From Morinoia aosen (taxonomy: Eukaryota; Arthropoda; Malacostraca; Amphipoda; Talitridae), in the NCBI GenBank assembly GCA_030386875.1, contig CM059579.1:89904253-89968252 (forward strand): 64,000 nucleotides of DNA, written 5' to 3'. The notes under the pieces were generated by a model. It saw nothing but the letters and a program-made list of their open reading frames with translations. It was not told where the DNA came from and searched no databases. This document shows positions 1-13,278 of this stretch, in pieces. Positions within the stretch are counted from its first letter, which is position 1; the number at the start of each line of letters is the position of its first letter. The translations under genes and the position numbers were made by a program.

Positions 1-620
1 ACACTCGTAAAGTGACGTGGCCGTGAAAACGTTTTCAATGCTCGCAATTGTCTTATTTTCATTAACGAAAGCAAAATAAATCTAGAATGAGATCCAAGAA
101 TGATTTAGTAATTTTGATAAGTTTTTGTTCCTGCATTTCGTTTTTCTAACGTAACTTGAAATGCTGAGACTAACCAGAGTCGCTAAAATGCACACGGCAC
201 TACGAAAGTTTGAAAGACTTAACTTAACAAAAACCTTTTATATTTTATTCAAAAGCTAAACTTTTCCGCAGCACTGCATTCTCCAATAAATTATCTTCAA
301 AAAACACGCAAAAAAAGTCTATTTGCACAAAAACTGCCTCACGGTCGTACCCTCGGGAAATTTCTACCCTCGGCTGAGAAGCTCGAGCCCTCACCGCCCG
401 AGTGGAGGCACATGAGAACTCAAATCAAAGCGTGTCATAGCGGCAGCGGTGAACCAGCAGCCTTAACAAATACCAAAAGCAAACGACTCAATAGCTCAGC
501 AAACCAATATTCTAATTAAGCAACCCTAGCCCCCGGCCAGCGCACGGTCCTCTTTGTTTCGCGCGGTCCTTAGGGAGTTTGGTGGCCGCCGGGGTGGTGG
601 TTCTGAGGGCCATGTGGTGT
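1..620. other. Non-coding stretch, no gene seen
   Basis: AT-rich single-copy-looking DNA with no recognisable coding exon, RNA gene or element on either strand. It runs directly into the 20-bp minisatellite. Confidence 0.5.
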
Positions 621-1460
621 GGTGTTACCCACACTCCCTCTGTGTTATCCACACACCCTCTGTGTTACCCACACACCCTCTGTGTTACCCACACACCCTC
701 TGTGTTACCCTCACTCTCTCTGTGTTACCCACACGCCCTCTGTGTTACTCTCACACCTTCTGTGTTACCCTCACACCTTCTGTGTTATCCACACACCCTC
801 TGTGTTACCCACACACCCTCTGTGTTACCCTCACACCTTCTGTGTTACCCTCACACCTTCTGTGTTATCCACACACCCTCTGTGTTACCCACACGCCCTC
901 TGTGTTACCCTCACACCTTCTGTGTTACCCACACACCCTCTGTGTTACCATCACTCCCTCTGTGTTACCCACACGCCCTCTGTGTTACACACACCTTCTG
1001 TGTTACCCTCACACCCTCTGTGTTACCCTCACACCCTCTGTGTTACCCTCACACCCTCTGTGTTACCCACACACCCTCTGTGTTACCCACACACCTTCTG
1101 TGTTACCCTCACACCTTCTGTGTTACCCTAACACCCTCTGTGTTACCCACACACCCTCTGTGTTACCCACACACCTTATGTGTTACCCTCACACCTTCTG
1201 TGTTATCCACGCACCCTCTGTGTTACCCACACACCTTCTGTGTTACCCTCACACCCTCTGTGTTACCCTCACACCCTCTGTGTTACCCACACACCCTCTG
1301 TGTTAACCTCACACCCTCTGTGTTACCCACACACCTTCTGTGTTACCCTCACACCCTCTGTGTTACCCTCACTCCCTCTGTGTTACCCACACGCCCTCTG
1401 TGTTACCCACACACCCTCTGTGTTACCCACACACCCTCTATGTTACCCACACGCCCTCTG
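621..1460. repeat. 20-bp minisatellite, about 42 copies
   Basis: The unit reads TGTGTTACCCACACACCCTC and is repeated head to tail across about 840 bp. Variants are ACCC/ATCC, CACAC/CTCAC and CCCTC/CCTTC. One unit near 987 is two bases short, which shifts the phase. The unit lacks stops, so three overlapping forward frames stay open for 170-305 codons. Those frames encode only HTLCVTHTPSVLP-like periodic peptide, and I reject them as genes. Confidence 0.95.
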
Positions 1461-2461
1461 GGGAGTATAGGTCTATTGCATGTAGCCGCGGCATAATTGT
1501 GGTCCACCGAATAGGTGGAAAAATTGAAAAGAATAAAAAGTAATTAATAATTCAATAAAGCAAACCTAACTTAACCTGACCTTAACATCAAAAGGAAGCC
1601 ATAAATTAAAAGTGGTGACAGATGACCCACAAGTGCCGGTGGATTTATTCATATCTTTAGGAAAGAATAGACTAAAATCAGCCGCTTCAGGTTTATTCTA
1701 TTTTGGAAAGTTTTTTTCTTCTCAAAGCCTTGTAATGATTCAAAGTTCAGTGATCGATTTTTTGTTTCCAAGTTGATTCCACTTGAATTAGAAATTAGGA
1801 TCAAAGCACAGAATGGTGTTAGGAAGCCACAAAAGTTCAAACCTTGGGATGGGATTAAAATTACACTGCAGTTGTAAAAGAAGCGTGCCTTTAAAATCAA
1901 GACTTTGATGGTTGCGTTCTTGATATAGCATTCAAATGTTGTCCTCAGACTACATGTCAACTTCAAATCATCAAATTCAACCAGTTTAACTCATGAAACC
2001 ATTGGCTGATTTCAACACATGAAATCATTGGCTGATGCAATCGTTCAATGGGTAACGACATGCTCTATTCAAACTGTCTAAATGGATATACCTGGTGGAA
2101 AAGGAAATTGAATTTGAGAGTTCTCTCAGAGGTAGACAACATTTTTTAAATTATTTGAAATGATGGTTCTGATATAGTCAATATGCAACTAATGGAGTGC
2201 TGCTGGGTATGTAAACACGCAGAAAAAGAGGTTTTAATTTGAAGGGATGTGGGTGTCTATTACAGAAGAAGAGGCTTCATGGTTCTCTCCACCCAATTTT
2301 GAGCTTATGGAAAATAAACAGTGAACGATTTCAATGATGTAACATTATGGTGTCTTGGTACAACTTTAGATTGATTACTGGGCCATGTGAACTGGAAAAC
2401 AAATAACAAAAATTATTCCCGCTCGGTCATCTCCGTCGAGGGCAACTGCTGAAGTGCCTGC
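1461..2461. other. Non-coding stretch with a short duplication
   Basis: No recognisable gene. A minus-strand frame of 105 codons (1649-1966) has no motif I recognise. A 19-bp sequence, CATGAAACCATTGGCTGAT, occurs at 1992 and again with one change at 2018. Confidence 0.45.
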
Positions 2462-2592
2462 GAGGGCAAAGCAGCGCAGTGCGGCGCATTACAGCGCAGT
2501 ACGGCGCAAAGTAGCGCAGTACAGCGCATTACGGCGCAAAACAGCGCATTACGACGCAAAGCAGCGCAGTGCAGCGCAAAGCAGCGCCGCGG
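2462..2592. repeat. 10-bp GCGCA-type minisatellite
   Basis: About 13 units of 10 bp alternate among GCGCAGTACA, GCGCATTACG and GCGCAAAGCA. The array is GC-rich inside an AT-rich surround and ends in GCGCCGCGGGCG. Confidence 0.85.
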
Positions 2593-3064
2593 GCGTTCAA
2601 ATGATCCTCTTCAAGAGCGCACACTCGTTAAGTGCTGGTGGATTCAAGCGCCCTCTAGCGGTTGCTCCTATAGTAAACTCTAAGTGAGGGGTTAGCAGTA
2701 GAGGAGTGTGAGGAGTGAGGAGTATGTCGGTGTGATTACGATACCCAATTTGTGTATCCAATATCGTTCATTAACTTAAACTGAACACCTTAGAGAGTTC
2801 ATTGAGCCGTTAGGTGATACGTATTTTTTCCATTATATAATAATATGAAAGGATGATTGAAATTCCCCGTCACAAATTGGCTACAAACAGGGTGGCGAAG
2901 TTGAATGTCCGTATAAATGATACCTTGTGGTTGAACATCCAATAATTTTCGAAGCTGGCAAAGGAATTTAGGCCGGCAGCGTGCCGAGCGTCGTGTATTG
3001 GTGTGTCTGGAGGTCGCTCTGCATCGCAAGAAAGATGTTGATTTACTATTTTCGTTTTCTTCCA
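2593..3064. other. Non-coding stretch, no gene seen
   Basis: No recognisable coding or RNA feature. A 117-codon minus frame (2799-3152) ends in translated TA-repeat and has no recognisable domain. Confidence 0.45.
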
Positions 3065-3072
3065 GTTCCGAC

Positions 3073-3158
3073 ATCATATGTATAATATATGTATAATGTA
3101 AATATATTATATATATAATATACATGGTATATATAATATATATTATATGCATATTGAT
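3073..3158. repeat. TATA-type low-complexity tract
   Basis: Self-complementary runs of ATATAT, TATAATATA and ATGTATAATATATG over about 85 bp, able to fold back on themselves. Confidence 0.8.
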
Positions 3159-3400
3159 GGCATCTTTTAGTGTTGAAGGCCGATTTTCACATTGGATTGC
3201 ACGATAGTTTCGGACATATAACTAGGCTTTCGACGCCTGGATTGCTGGGCTCCTGCACTTCTCACTGACTGGTGTGAGTCGCTCGTGAATTTTACTCAGA
3301 TTTTGCTGCGCAGCCACACTGCCGCCCCTGCAGTTGGTGAGAAAATTAGGTTAATATGGCCAGGCTGGAGCGTCGTCTGAGTGGTATGTCCTCTGGAGCT

Positions 3401-3596
3401 GGGGGGGGGGGGGGGGGGGGGGAGTGTCATGCTGTTGGTGGCGGTGATGTGTTGGTGAGGTGATGGGAAGGTCTCACCATCATGCACACACAGACACGCA
3501 CACACATATTTACAGAGATGTGCCGAGGCCGCAGCACCAACCCACACCACCACACCACACCACACCAACACACCACCACCCCACACCACCACTAGG
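3401..3596. repeat. Poly-G run followed by CA/CCACA-rich tract
   Basis: Positions 3401-3422 are 22 consecutive G. They are followed by a CACACA stretch (about 3482-3506) and a CCACAC/ACCACC tract (about 3538-3596). This is simple sequence. The G-run length is the sort of base call most prone to sequencing error. Confidence 0.9.
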
Positions 3597-3680
3597 CACT
3601 CTCACTCACGCCCGACAGCCGACATCAAAAATCTATGCCAAGAGAGCGGAATTTTGGTGTCGCTCCCCAGTGTACAGGTC

Positions 3681-3730
3681 GACATGACGTGAGGGCTGAC
3701 ATGAGGGCTAACGTGAGGGCTGACGTGGGC
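3681..3730. repeat. Short 15-16-bp direct repeat
   Basis: Variants of the phrase TGACGTGAGGGC are repeated three to four times, alternating TGACATG, TAACGTG and TGACGTG. Confidence 0.75.
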
Positions 3731-3975
3731 GAGGCAGGCCCGCCATGTGCTGCCATTCACGCCCACGGCTGGTCATGCATTGCTCATGAGCACAACAGGG
3801 GCTCATGAGCGCACCCCACACTGGCGCTGTCTCGCTCATGTGCACGGTGTGAATATCTGGAGAGCGCTGCTGTGACATCTGCTATTTTGGGTGCGTTGTT
3901 CTTGCGCGTCTTGCGCCCTCAATATTTTCAATGGCAAGAATTAAAGGGAAACAGTCTAAATCTAGGACATAGAGG

Positions 3976-4341
3976 TGCTTGTAACGGTATCATTTGTGCA
4001 TGTAACGGTATCATTTGTGCTTGTAACGGTATCATTTGTGCTTGTAACGGTATCATTTTTGCTCGGAACGGTATCATTTATGCAGCTTGAAACGGTATAA
4101 TTTGTGATTAAAACGGTATAATTTATGCTGCTTGAAACGGTATCGTTTTTGCTTGAAACGGTATCATTTGTGCTTGAAACGGTATAATTTTTGCTCGGAA
4201 CGGTATCATTTATGCTGCTTGAAACGGTATCATTTTTGCTTGAAACGGTATCATTTGTGCTTGAAACGGTATAATTTTTGCTCGGAACGGTATCATTTAT
4301 GCTGCTTGAAACGGTATAATTTGTGATTGAAACGGTATCAT
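3976..4341. repeat. About 21-bp minisatellite (AACGGTATCATTTGTGC)
   Basis: Around 18 copies of a unit built on AACGGTATCATTTGTGCTTG. There is higher-order order: a block of type GCTCGGAACGGTATCATTTA followed by TGCTGCTTGAAACGG recurs three to four times. This shows that groups of units were amplified together. Confidence 0.9.
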
Positions 4342-4687
4342 GGTTACGCCTGACTGGCGGCTGGCAACTTGTGCTACCAACTCAACTGTCGTTAGGTGAA
4401 AAAGAAAATTCCTGATTGGGTGAGGTTACGTTCGATTACGTTGAAATCGATAAGGCCAATGGTATCATAAGATAGGTTAAAATTAAGAGGAAACATTCCC
4501 ACAATTGAATTAAAAACAAGGGAAAATCATTTCGAGCCGTGCTTTGCAGTTGCGATTAAAAGATATATTTTCAAAGTTTTTGTTTGGAGAACAAAACTTT
4601 GGAGAACTTGGCAGTGTTTGATTGTGTTTCTAATCTTGAGTTATAGGGCTGAGATTTGTACACGCCTCACTGCCCCTTCTGATGCAT

Positions 4688-4794
4688 CCCAGTCTAACTT
4701 TTTCGCCGGAGCATGCATGTTTTTCACCGCCTAAGCGATTTAATTACTTGGGCGGCGAAAAACAGGCATGCAGGCGGCGGAAAAGTTAGACTGG
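4688..4794. mobile_element. Palindromic (fold-back) element, copy 1
   Basis: About 107 bp beginning CCCAGTCTAAC and ending GTTAGACTGG. The two arms of about 45 bp are near reverse complements, each carrying GCATGCATG-like and ACCGCC/GGCGGC blocks. They flank a short AT-rich centre (GATTTAATTACTT). It is one of four related copies in the window. No open frame is present, so I read it as a non-autonomous MITE or fold-back repeat. I could not define a target-site duplication confidently. Confidence 0.75.
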
Positions 4795-5092
4795 ACTCAA
4801 GTTTAAATTCAGAAAATTCACCCACCGTAGCGTACTGGAGAGACCTCAAATTGTTTCAAACTAAGTAGAACCTAAGCAGTTTTCGTCCTAATTCGAAATT
4901 TCAAGCATTTCTGATAGCTTATCGATACTCCCGAAAAGCTTGAAAATAATCAGTAAATAATTACTCCCGTTTTTCAAATGATAACTATCTATTTCATCTA
5001 TATTACTTATAAGCGCGGAAAGATAGCTAATTTACTTTCATATTCCATGCTAATGTCTAATATCATATTTATGAAATCGTACATGAACCCTC

Positions 5093-5200
5093 CCCAGTCT
5101 ATCTTTTTTGCCACCTGCATGCATGTTTTTAGCCGCCCAAATAACTAAATCGCTTAGGCGGCGAAAAACATGCATGCTCCGGTGAAAAAGTTTTACTGGG
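5093..5200. mobile_element. Palindromic (fold-back) element, copy 2, inverted
   Basis: Same family as the copy at 4688 but in the opposite orientation: its left arm matches the right arm of copy 1 and the centre reads as the complement (AACTAAATCGC). Ends are CCCAGTCTATC and TTTTACTGGG. It lies only about 300 bp from copy 1. Confidence 0.75.
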
Positions 5201-5524
5201 ATCTTTCTCACGCGACATGCCCACAGGAAGACATGGGATACCATCAACAAGTCGTGTAGCCACAGAGCTAATGATTTAAAACAATTCTTTGTGATAAATA
5301 CTTTGTCAGGCAAGTTGTACATTCCGACACACAAACGCTAGAGCAGAGGGACCAAGACCGGCAGACTCGCTAAGTGGGCAACAAGAAAAAAACGCGGATT
5401 TTACTTTTCTGAAGCTCAAATGTGCGCTTCTCGTGTGTGAGCATCGAACTTACAGCTGCGTGCTGCACATGTTTAGTTCTGCCAGGCGTTCTGCAACAGC
5501 TGTACTGCACGTGGCAGCTGTACT
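5201..5524. other. Non-coding flank of the 15-bp satellite
   Basis: No recognisable gene. The last 30 bp contain TGTACTGCAC twice, next to the first satellite unit. This may be the seed from which the satellite grew. Confidence 0.4.
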
Positions 5525-8500
5525 GCACCAGTACACACAGCACCAGTACACATAGCACCAGTACACACAGCACCAGTACACACAGCACCAGTACACACAG
5601 CACCAGTACACACAGCACCAGTACACACAGCACCAGTACACACAGCACCAGTACACACAGCACCAGTACACACACCACCAGTACACACACCACCAGTACA
5701 CACAGCACCAGTACACACAGCACCAGTACACACACCACCAGTACACACACCACCAGTACACACAGCACCAGTACACACACCACCAGTACACACACCACCA
5801 GTACACACAGCACCAGTACACACAGCACCAGTACACACACCACCAGTACACACAGCACCAGTACACACAGCACCAGTACACACACCACCAGTACACACAC
5901 CACCAGTACACACAGCACCAGTACACACAGCACCAGTACACACAGCACCAGTACACACACCACCAGTACACACACCACCAGTACACACACCACCAGTACA
6001 CACAGCACCAGTACACACAGCACCAGTACACACAGCACCAGTACACACACCACCAGTACACACACCACCAGTACACACACCACCAGTACACACAGCACCA
6101 GTACACACAGCACCAGTACACACAGCACCAGTACACACACCACCAGTACACACACCACCAGTACACACAGCACCAGTACACACAGCACCAGTACACACAG
6201 CACCAGTACACACACCACCAGTACACACAGCACCAGTACACACACCACCAGTACACACAGCACCAGTACACACAGCACCAGTACACACACCACCAGTACA
6301 CACACCACCAGTACACACACCACCAGTACACACACCACCAGTACACACACCACCAGTACACACAGCACCAGTACACACAGCACCAGTACACACAGCACCA
6401 GTACACACACCACCAGTACACACAGCACCAGTACACACAGCACCAGTACACACACCACCAGTACACACACCACCAGTACACACAGCACCAGTACACACAC
6501 CACCAGTACACACAGCACCAGTACACACACCACCAGTACACACAGCACCAGTACACACAGCACCAGTACACACAGCACCAGTACACACAGCACCAGTACA
6601 CACACCACCAGTACACACAGCACCAGTACACACAGCACCAGTACACACAGCACCAGTACACACAGCACCAGTACACACAGCACCAGTACACACAGCACCA
6701 GTACACACAGCACCAGTACACACAGCACCAGTACACACAGCACCAGTACACACACCACCAGTACACACAGCACCAGTACACACACCACCAGTACACACAG
6801 CACCAGTACACACAGCACCAGTACACACAGCACCAGTACACACACCACCAGTACACACACCACCAGTACACACACCACCAGTACACACAGCACCAGTACA
6901 CACAGCACCAGTACACACAGCACCAGTACACACACCACCAGTACACACACCACCAGTACACACAGCACCAGTACACACACCACCAGTACACACAGCACCA
7001 GTACACACAGCACCAGTACACACAGCACCAGTACACACAGCACCAGTACACACAGCACCAGTACACACAGCACCAGTACACACAGCACCAGTACACACAG
7101 CACCAGTACACACAGCACCAGTACACACAGCACCAGTACACACAGCACCAGTACACACAGCACCAGTACACACAGCACCGGTACACACAGCACCAGTACA
7201 CACAGTACCAGAACACACAGCACCAGTACACACAGCACCGGTACACACAGCACCAGTACACACAGCACCAGTACACACAGCACCAGTACACACAGCACCA
7301 GTACACACAGCACCAGTACACACAGCACCAGTACACACAGCACCAGTACACACAGCACCGGTACACACAGCACCAGTACACACAGCACCAGTACACACAG
7401 CACCAGTACACACAGCACCAGTACACACAGCACCAGTACACACAGCACCAGTACACACAGCACCAGTACACACAGCACCGGTACACACAGCACCAGTACA
7501 CACAGCACCAGTACACACACCACCAGTACACACAGCACCAGTACACACAGCACCGGTACACACAGCACCAGTACACACAGCACCAGTACACACAGCACCA
7601 GTACACACAGCACCAGTACACACAGCACCAGTACACACAGCACCAGTACACACAGCACCAGTACACACACCACCAGTACACACACCACCAGTACACACAG
7701 CACCAGTACACACAGCACCAGTACACACACCACCAGTACACACAGCACCAGTACACACAGCACCAGTACACACACCACCAGTACACACACCACCAGTACA
7801 CACACCACCAGTACACACAGCACCAGTACACACACCACCAGTACACACACCACCAGTACACACAGCACCAGTACACACAGCACCAGTACACACACCACCA
7901 GAACACACAGCACCAGTACACACAGCACCGGTACACACAGCACCAGTACACACAGCACCAGTACACACAGCACCAGTACACACAGCACCAGTACACACAG
8001 CACCAGTACACACAGCACCAGTACACACACCACCAGTACACACAGCACCAGTACACACACCACCAGTACACACACCACCAGTACACACAGCACCAGTACA
8101 CACACCACCAGTACACACAGCACCAGTACACACAGCACCAGTACACACACCACCAGTACACACAGCACCAGTACACACACCACCAGTACACACAGCACCA
8201 GTACACACAGCACCAGTACACACACCACCAGTACACACACCACCAGTACACACAGCACCAGTACACACACCACCAGTACACACACCACCAGTACACACAG
8301 CACCAGTACACACACCACCAGTACACACAGCACCAGTACACACAGCACCAGTACACACAGCACCAGTACACACAGCACCAGTACACACAGCACCAGTACA
8401 CACAGCACCAGTACACACAGCACCAGTACACACAGCACCAGTACACACAGCACCAGTACACACAGCACCAGTACACACACCACCAGTACACACACCACCA

Positions 8501-11500
8501 GTACACACACCACCAGTACACACAGCACCAGTACACACAGCACCGGTACACACAGCACCAGTACACACAGCACCAGTACACACAGCACCAGTACACACAC
8601 CACCAGTACACACAGCACCAGTACACACACCACCAGTACACACAGCACCAGTACACACAGCACCAGTACACACAGCACCAGTACACACAGCACCAGTACA
8701 CACAGCACCAGTACACACACCACCAGTACACACAGCACCAGTACACACACCACCAGTACACACACCACCAGTACACACAGCACCAGTACACACAGCACCA
8801 GTACACACAGCACCAGTACACACAGCACCAGTACACACAGCACCAGTACACACAGCACCAGTACACACAGCACCAGTACACACAGCACCAGTACACACAC
8901 CACCAGTACACACACCACCAGTACACACAGCACCAGTACACACACCACCAGTACACACAGCACCAGTACACACAGCACCAGTACACACAGCACCAGTACA
9001 CACACCACCAGTACACACACCACCAGTACACACAGCACCAGTACACACACCACCAGTACACACACCACCAGTACACACACCACCAGTACACACACCACCA
9101 GTACACACAGCACCAGTACACACACCACCAGTACACACAGCACCAGTACACACAGCACCAGTACACACACCACCAGTACACACACCACCAGTACACACAC
9201 CACCAGTACACACAGCACCAGTACACACAGCACCAGTACACACACCACCAGTACACACAGCACCAGTACACACACCACCAGTACACACAGCACCAGTACA
9301 CACAGCACCAGTACACACAGCACCAGTACACACACCACCAGTACACACACCACCAGTACACACAGCACCAGTACACACAGCACCAGTACACAAACCACCA
9401 GTACACACACCACCAGTACACACAGCACCAGTACACACAGCACCAGTACACACAGCACCAGTACACACACCACCAGTACACACAGCACCAGTACACACAC
9501 CACCAGTACACACACCACCAGTACACACAGCACCAGTACACACAGCACCAGTACACACAGCACCAGTACACACAGCACCAGTACACACAGCACCAGTACA
9601 CACAGCACCAGTACACACAGCACCAGTACACACAGCACCAGTACACACAGCACCAGTACACACACCACCAGTACACACAGCACCAGTACACACACCACCA
9701 GTACACACAGCACCAGTACACACAGCACCAGTACACACAGCACCAGTACACACACCACCAGTACACACACCACCAGTACACACAGCACCAGTACACACAG
9801 CACCAGTACACACAGCACCAGTACACACACCACCAGTACACACAGCACCAGTACACACAGCACCAGTACACACAGCACCAGTACACACAGCACCAGTACA
9901 CACAGCACCAGTACACACAGCACCAGTACACACAGCACCAGTACACACAGCACCAGTACACACACCACCAGTACACACACCACCAGTACACACACCACCA
10001 GTACACACACCACCAGTACACACAGCACCAGTACACACAGCACCAGTACACACACCACCAGTACACACACCACCAGTACACACACCACCAGTACACACAG
10101 CACCAGTACACACACCACCAGTACACACACCACCAGTACACACAGCACCAGTACACACAGCACCAGTACACACAGCACCAGTACACACACCACCAGTACA
10201 CACACCACCAGTACACACAGCACCAGTACACACACCACCAGTACACACACCACCAGTACACACAGCACCAGTACACACAGCACCAGTACACACAGCACCA
10301 GTACACACAGCACCAGTACACACACCACCAGTACACACACCACCAGTACACACAGCACCAGTACACACACCACCAGTACACACACCACCAGTACACACAG
10401 CACCAGTACACACACCACCAGTACACACAGCACCAGTACACACACCACCAGTACACACAGCACCAGTACACACAGCACCAGTACACACAGCACCAGTACA
10501 CACAGCACCAGTACACACAGCACCAGTACACACAGCACCAGTACACACAGCACCAGTACACACAGCACCAGTACACACAGCACCATTACACACAGCACCA
10601 GTACACACAGCACCAGTACACACAGCACCAGTACACACAGCACCAGTACACACAGCACCAGTACACACACCACCAGTACACACAGCACCAGTACACACAG
10701 CACCAGTACACACAGCACCAGTACACACAGCACCAGTACACACAGCACCAGTACACACAGCACCAGTACACACAGCACCAGTACACACAGCACCAGTACA
10801 CACAGCACCAGTACACACAGCACCAGTACACACAGCACCAGTACACACAGCACCAGTACACACAGCACCAGTACACACAGCCACCAGTACACACAGCACC
10901 AGTACACACAGCACCAGTACACACAGCACCAGTACACACAGCACCAGTACACACAGCACCAGTACACACAGCACCAGTACACACAGCACCAGTACACACA
11001 GCACCAGTACACACAGCACCAGTACACACAGCACCAGTACACACAGCACCAGTACACACAGCACCAGTACACACAGCACCAGTACACACAGCACCAGTAC
11101 ACACAGCACCAGTACACACAGCACCAGTACACACAGCACCAGTACACACAGCACCAGTACACACAGCACCAGTACACACAGCACCAGTACACACAGCACC
11201 AGTACACACAGCACCAGTACACACAGCACCAGTACACACAGCACCAGTACACACAGCACCAGTACACACAGCACCAGTACACACAGCACCAGTACACACA
11301 GCACCAGTACACACAGCACCAGTACACACAGCACCAGTACACACAGCACCAGTACACACAGCACCAGTACACACAGCACCAGTACACACAGCACCAGTAC
11401 ACACAGCACCAGTACACACACCACCAGTACACACAGCACCAGTACACACAGCACCAGTACACACACCACCAGTACACACAGCACCAGTACACACAGCACC

Positions 11501-13278
11501 AGTACACACAGCACCAGTACACACAGCACCAGTACACACAGCACCAGTACACACAGCACCAGTACACACACCACCAGTACACACACCACCAGTACACACA
11601 GCACCAGTACACACACCACCAGTACACACACCACCAGTACACACAGCACCAGTACACACACCACCAGTACACCAAGCACCAGTACACACAGCACCAGTAC
11701 ACACAGCACCAGTACACACAGCACCAGTACACACAGCACCAGTACACACAGCACCAGTACACACACCACCAGTACACACACCACCAGTACACACAGCACC
11801 AGTACACACACCACCAGTACACACACCACCAGTACACACAGCACCAGTACACACAGCACCAGTACACACAGCACCAGTACACACAGCACCAGTACACACA
11901 GCACCAGTACACAGAGCACCAGTACACACAGCACCAGTACACACAGCACCAGTACACACAGCACCAGTACACACAGCACCAGTACACACAGCACCAGTAC
12001 ACACAGCACCAGTACACACAGCACCAGTACACACACCACCAGTACACACAGCACCAGTACACACAGCACCAGTACACACAGCACCAGTACACACAGCACC
12101 AGTACACACAGCACCAGTACACACACCACCAGTACACACACCACCAGTACACACACCACCAGTACACACACCACCAGTACACACACCACCAGTACACACA
12201 GCACCAGTACACACAGCACCAGTACACACAGCACCAGTACACACAGCACCAGTACACACAGCACCAGTACACACAGCACCAGTACACACAGCACCATTAC
12301 ACACAGCACCAGTACACACAGCACCAGTACACACACCACCAGTACACACACCACCAGTACACACACCACCAGTACACACACCACCAGTACACACAGCACC
12401 AGTACACACACCACCAGTACACACACCACCAGTACACACACCACCAGTACACACAGCACCAGTACACACAGCACCAGTACACACATCACCAGTACACACA
12501 GCACCAGTACACACAGCACCAGTACACACACCACCAGTACACACACCACCAGTACACACACCACCAGTACACACACCACCAGTACACACAGCACCAGTAC
12601 ACACACCACCAGTACACACACCACCAGTACACACACCACCAGTACACACAGCACCAGCACACACAGCACCAGTACACACACCACCAGTACACACAGCACC
12701 AGTACACACAGCACCAGTACACACACCACCAGTACACACACCACCAGTACACACACCACCAGTACACACACCACCAGTACACACAGCACCAGTACACACA
12801 CCACCAGTACACACACCACCAGTACACACACCACCAGTACACACACCACCAGTACACACAGCACCAGTACACACACCACCAGTACACACACCACCAGTAC
12901 ACACACCACCAGTACACACAGCACCAGCACACACAGCACCAGTACACACACCACCAGTACACACAGCACCAGCACACACAGCACCAGTACACACAGCATC
13001 AGTACACACAGCACCAGTACACACACCACCAGTACACACACCACCAGTACACACAGCACCAGTACACACACCACCAGTACACACACCACCAGTACACACA
13101 GCACCAGTACACACAGCACCAGTACACACAGCACCAGTACACACAGCACAAGTACACACAGCACCAGTACACACAGCACAAGTACACACAGCACCAGTAC
13201 ACACAGCACCAGTACACACAGCACCAGTACACACAGCACCAGTACACATAGCACCAGTACACACAGCACCAGTACACC
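5525..13278. repeat. Giant 15-bp satellite, about 517 units
   Basis: The unit ACACAGCACCAGTAC is repeated almost without error for 7.75 kb. The main variation is one G/C site (ACACAGCACC versus ACACACCACC), mixed along the array. Rarer variants are CACCGGTAC (7180, 7240, 7360, 7480, 7555 and others), an extra C near 10881, and a group of private changes beyond 12.4 kb. The unit has no stop codon in any of the six frames and its length divides by three, so frames of 890-2600 codons run through it on both strands. They encode only THSTS, QYTQH, VYWCC, CVLVL or VCTGA periods. The extra C moves the forward frame from THSTS to QYTQH without ending it, and the G/C variation changes the residue in each frame examined. 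Both facts argue against selection for protein. Composition is strongly strand-asymmetric (A and C on the plus strand). Confidence 0.97.
12331..12990. repeat. Higher-order repeat inside the 15-bp satellite
   Basis: Write C-type units as H and G-type units as Q. The order from 12331 is HHHHQHHHQQxQQ, then HHHHQHHHQQHQQ, then HHHHQ, then HHHHQHHHQQHQQ. A 13-unit (195-bp) block is therefore present three times, with a 5-unit block inserted before the third. The rare CAGCAC variant falls at the same place in the second and third blocks (near 12658 and 12928), which confirms block duplication. Confidence 0.85.

Noticed and set aside
554-1543. Overlapping forward frames of 96-305 codons rich in HTPSVLPTHPLCY
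   Set aside because: They are translations of the stop-free 20-bp minisatellite.
3401-3422. 22-G run as a G-quadruplex regulatory element
   Set aside because: A pure homopolymer is equally explained by slippage or base-calling error, and no gene lies nearby.
5525-13278. Possible kinship of the 15-bp satellite with the exon-derived 62-bp repeat (both contain CAGTAC and CAGCA)
   Set aside because: The shared words are short and occur in different order and strand; no alignment longer than about 8 bp.
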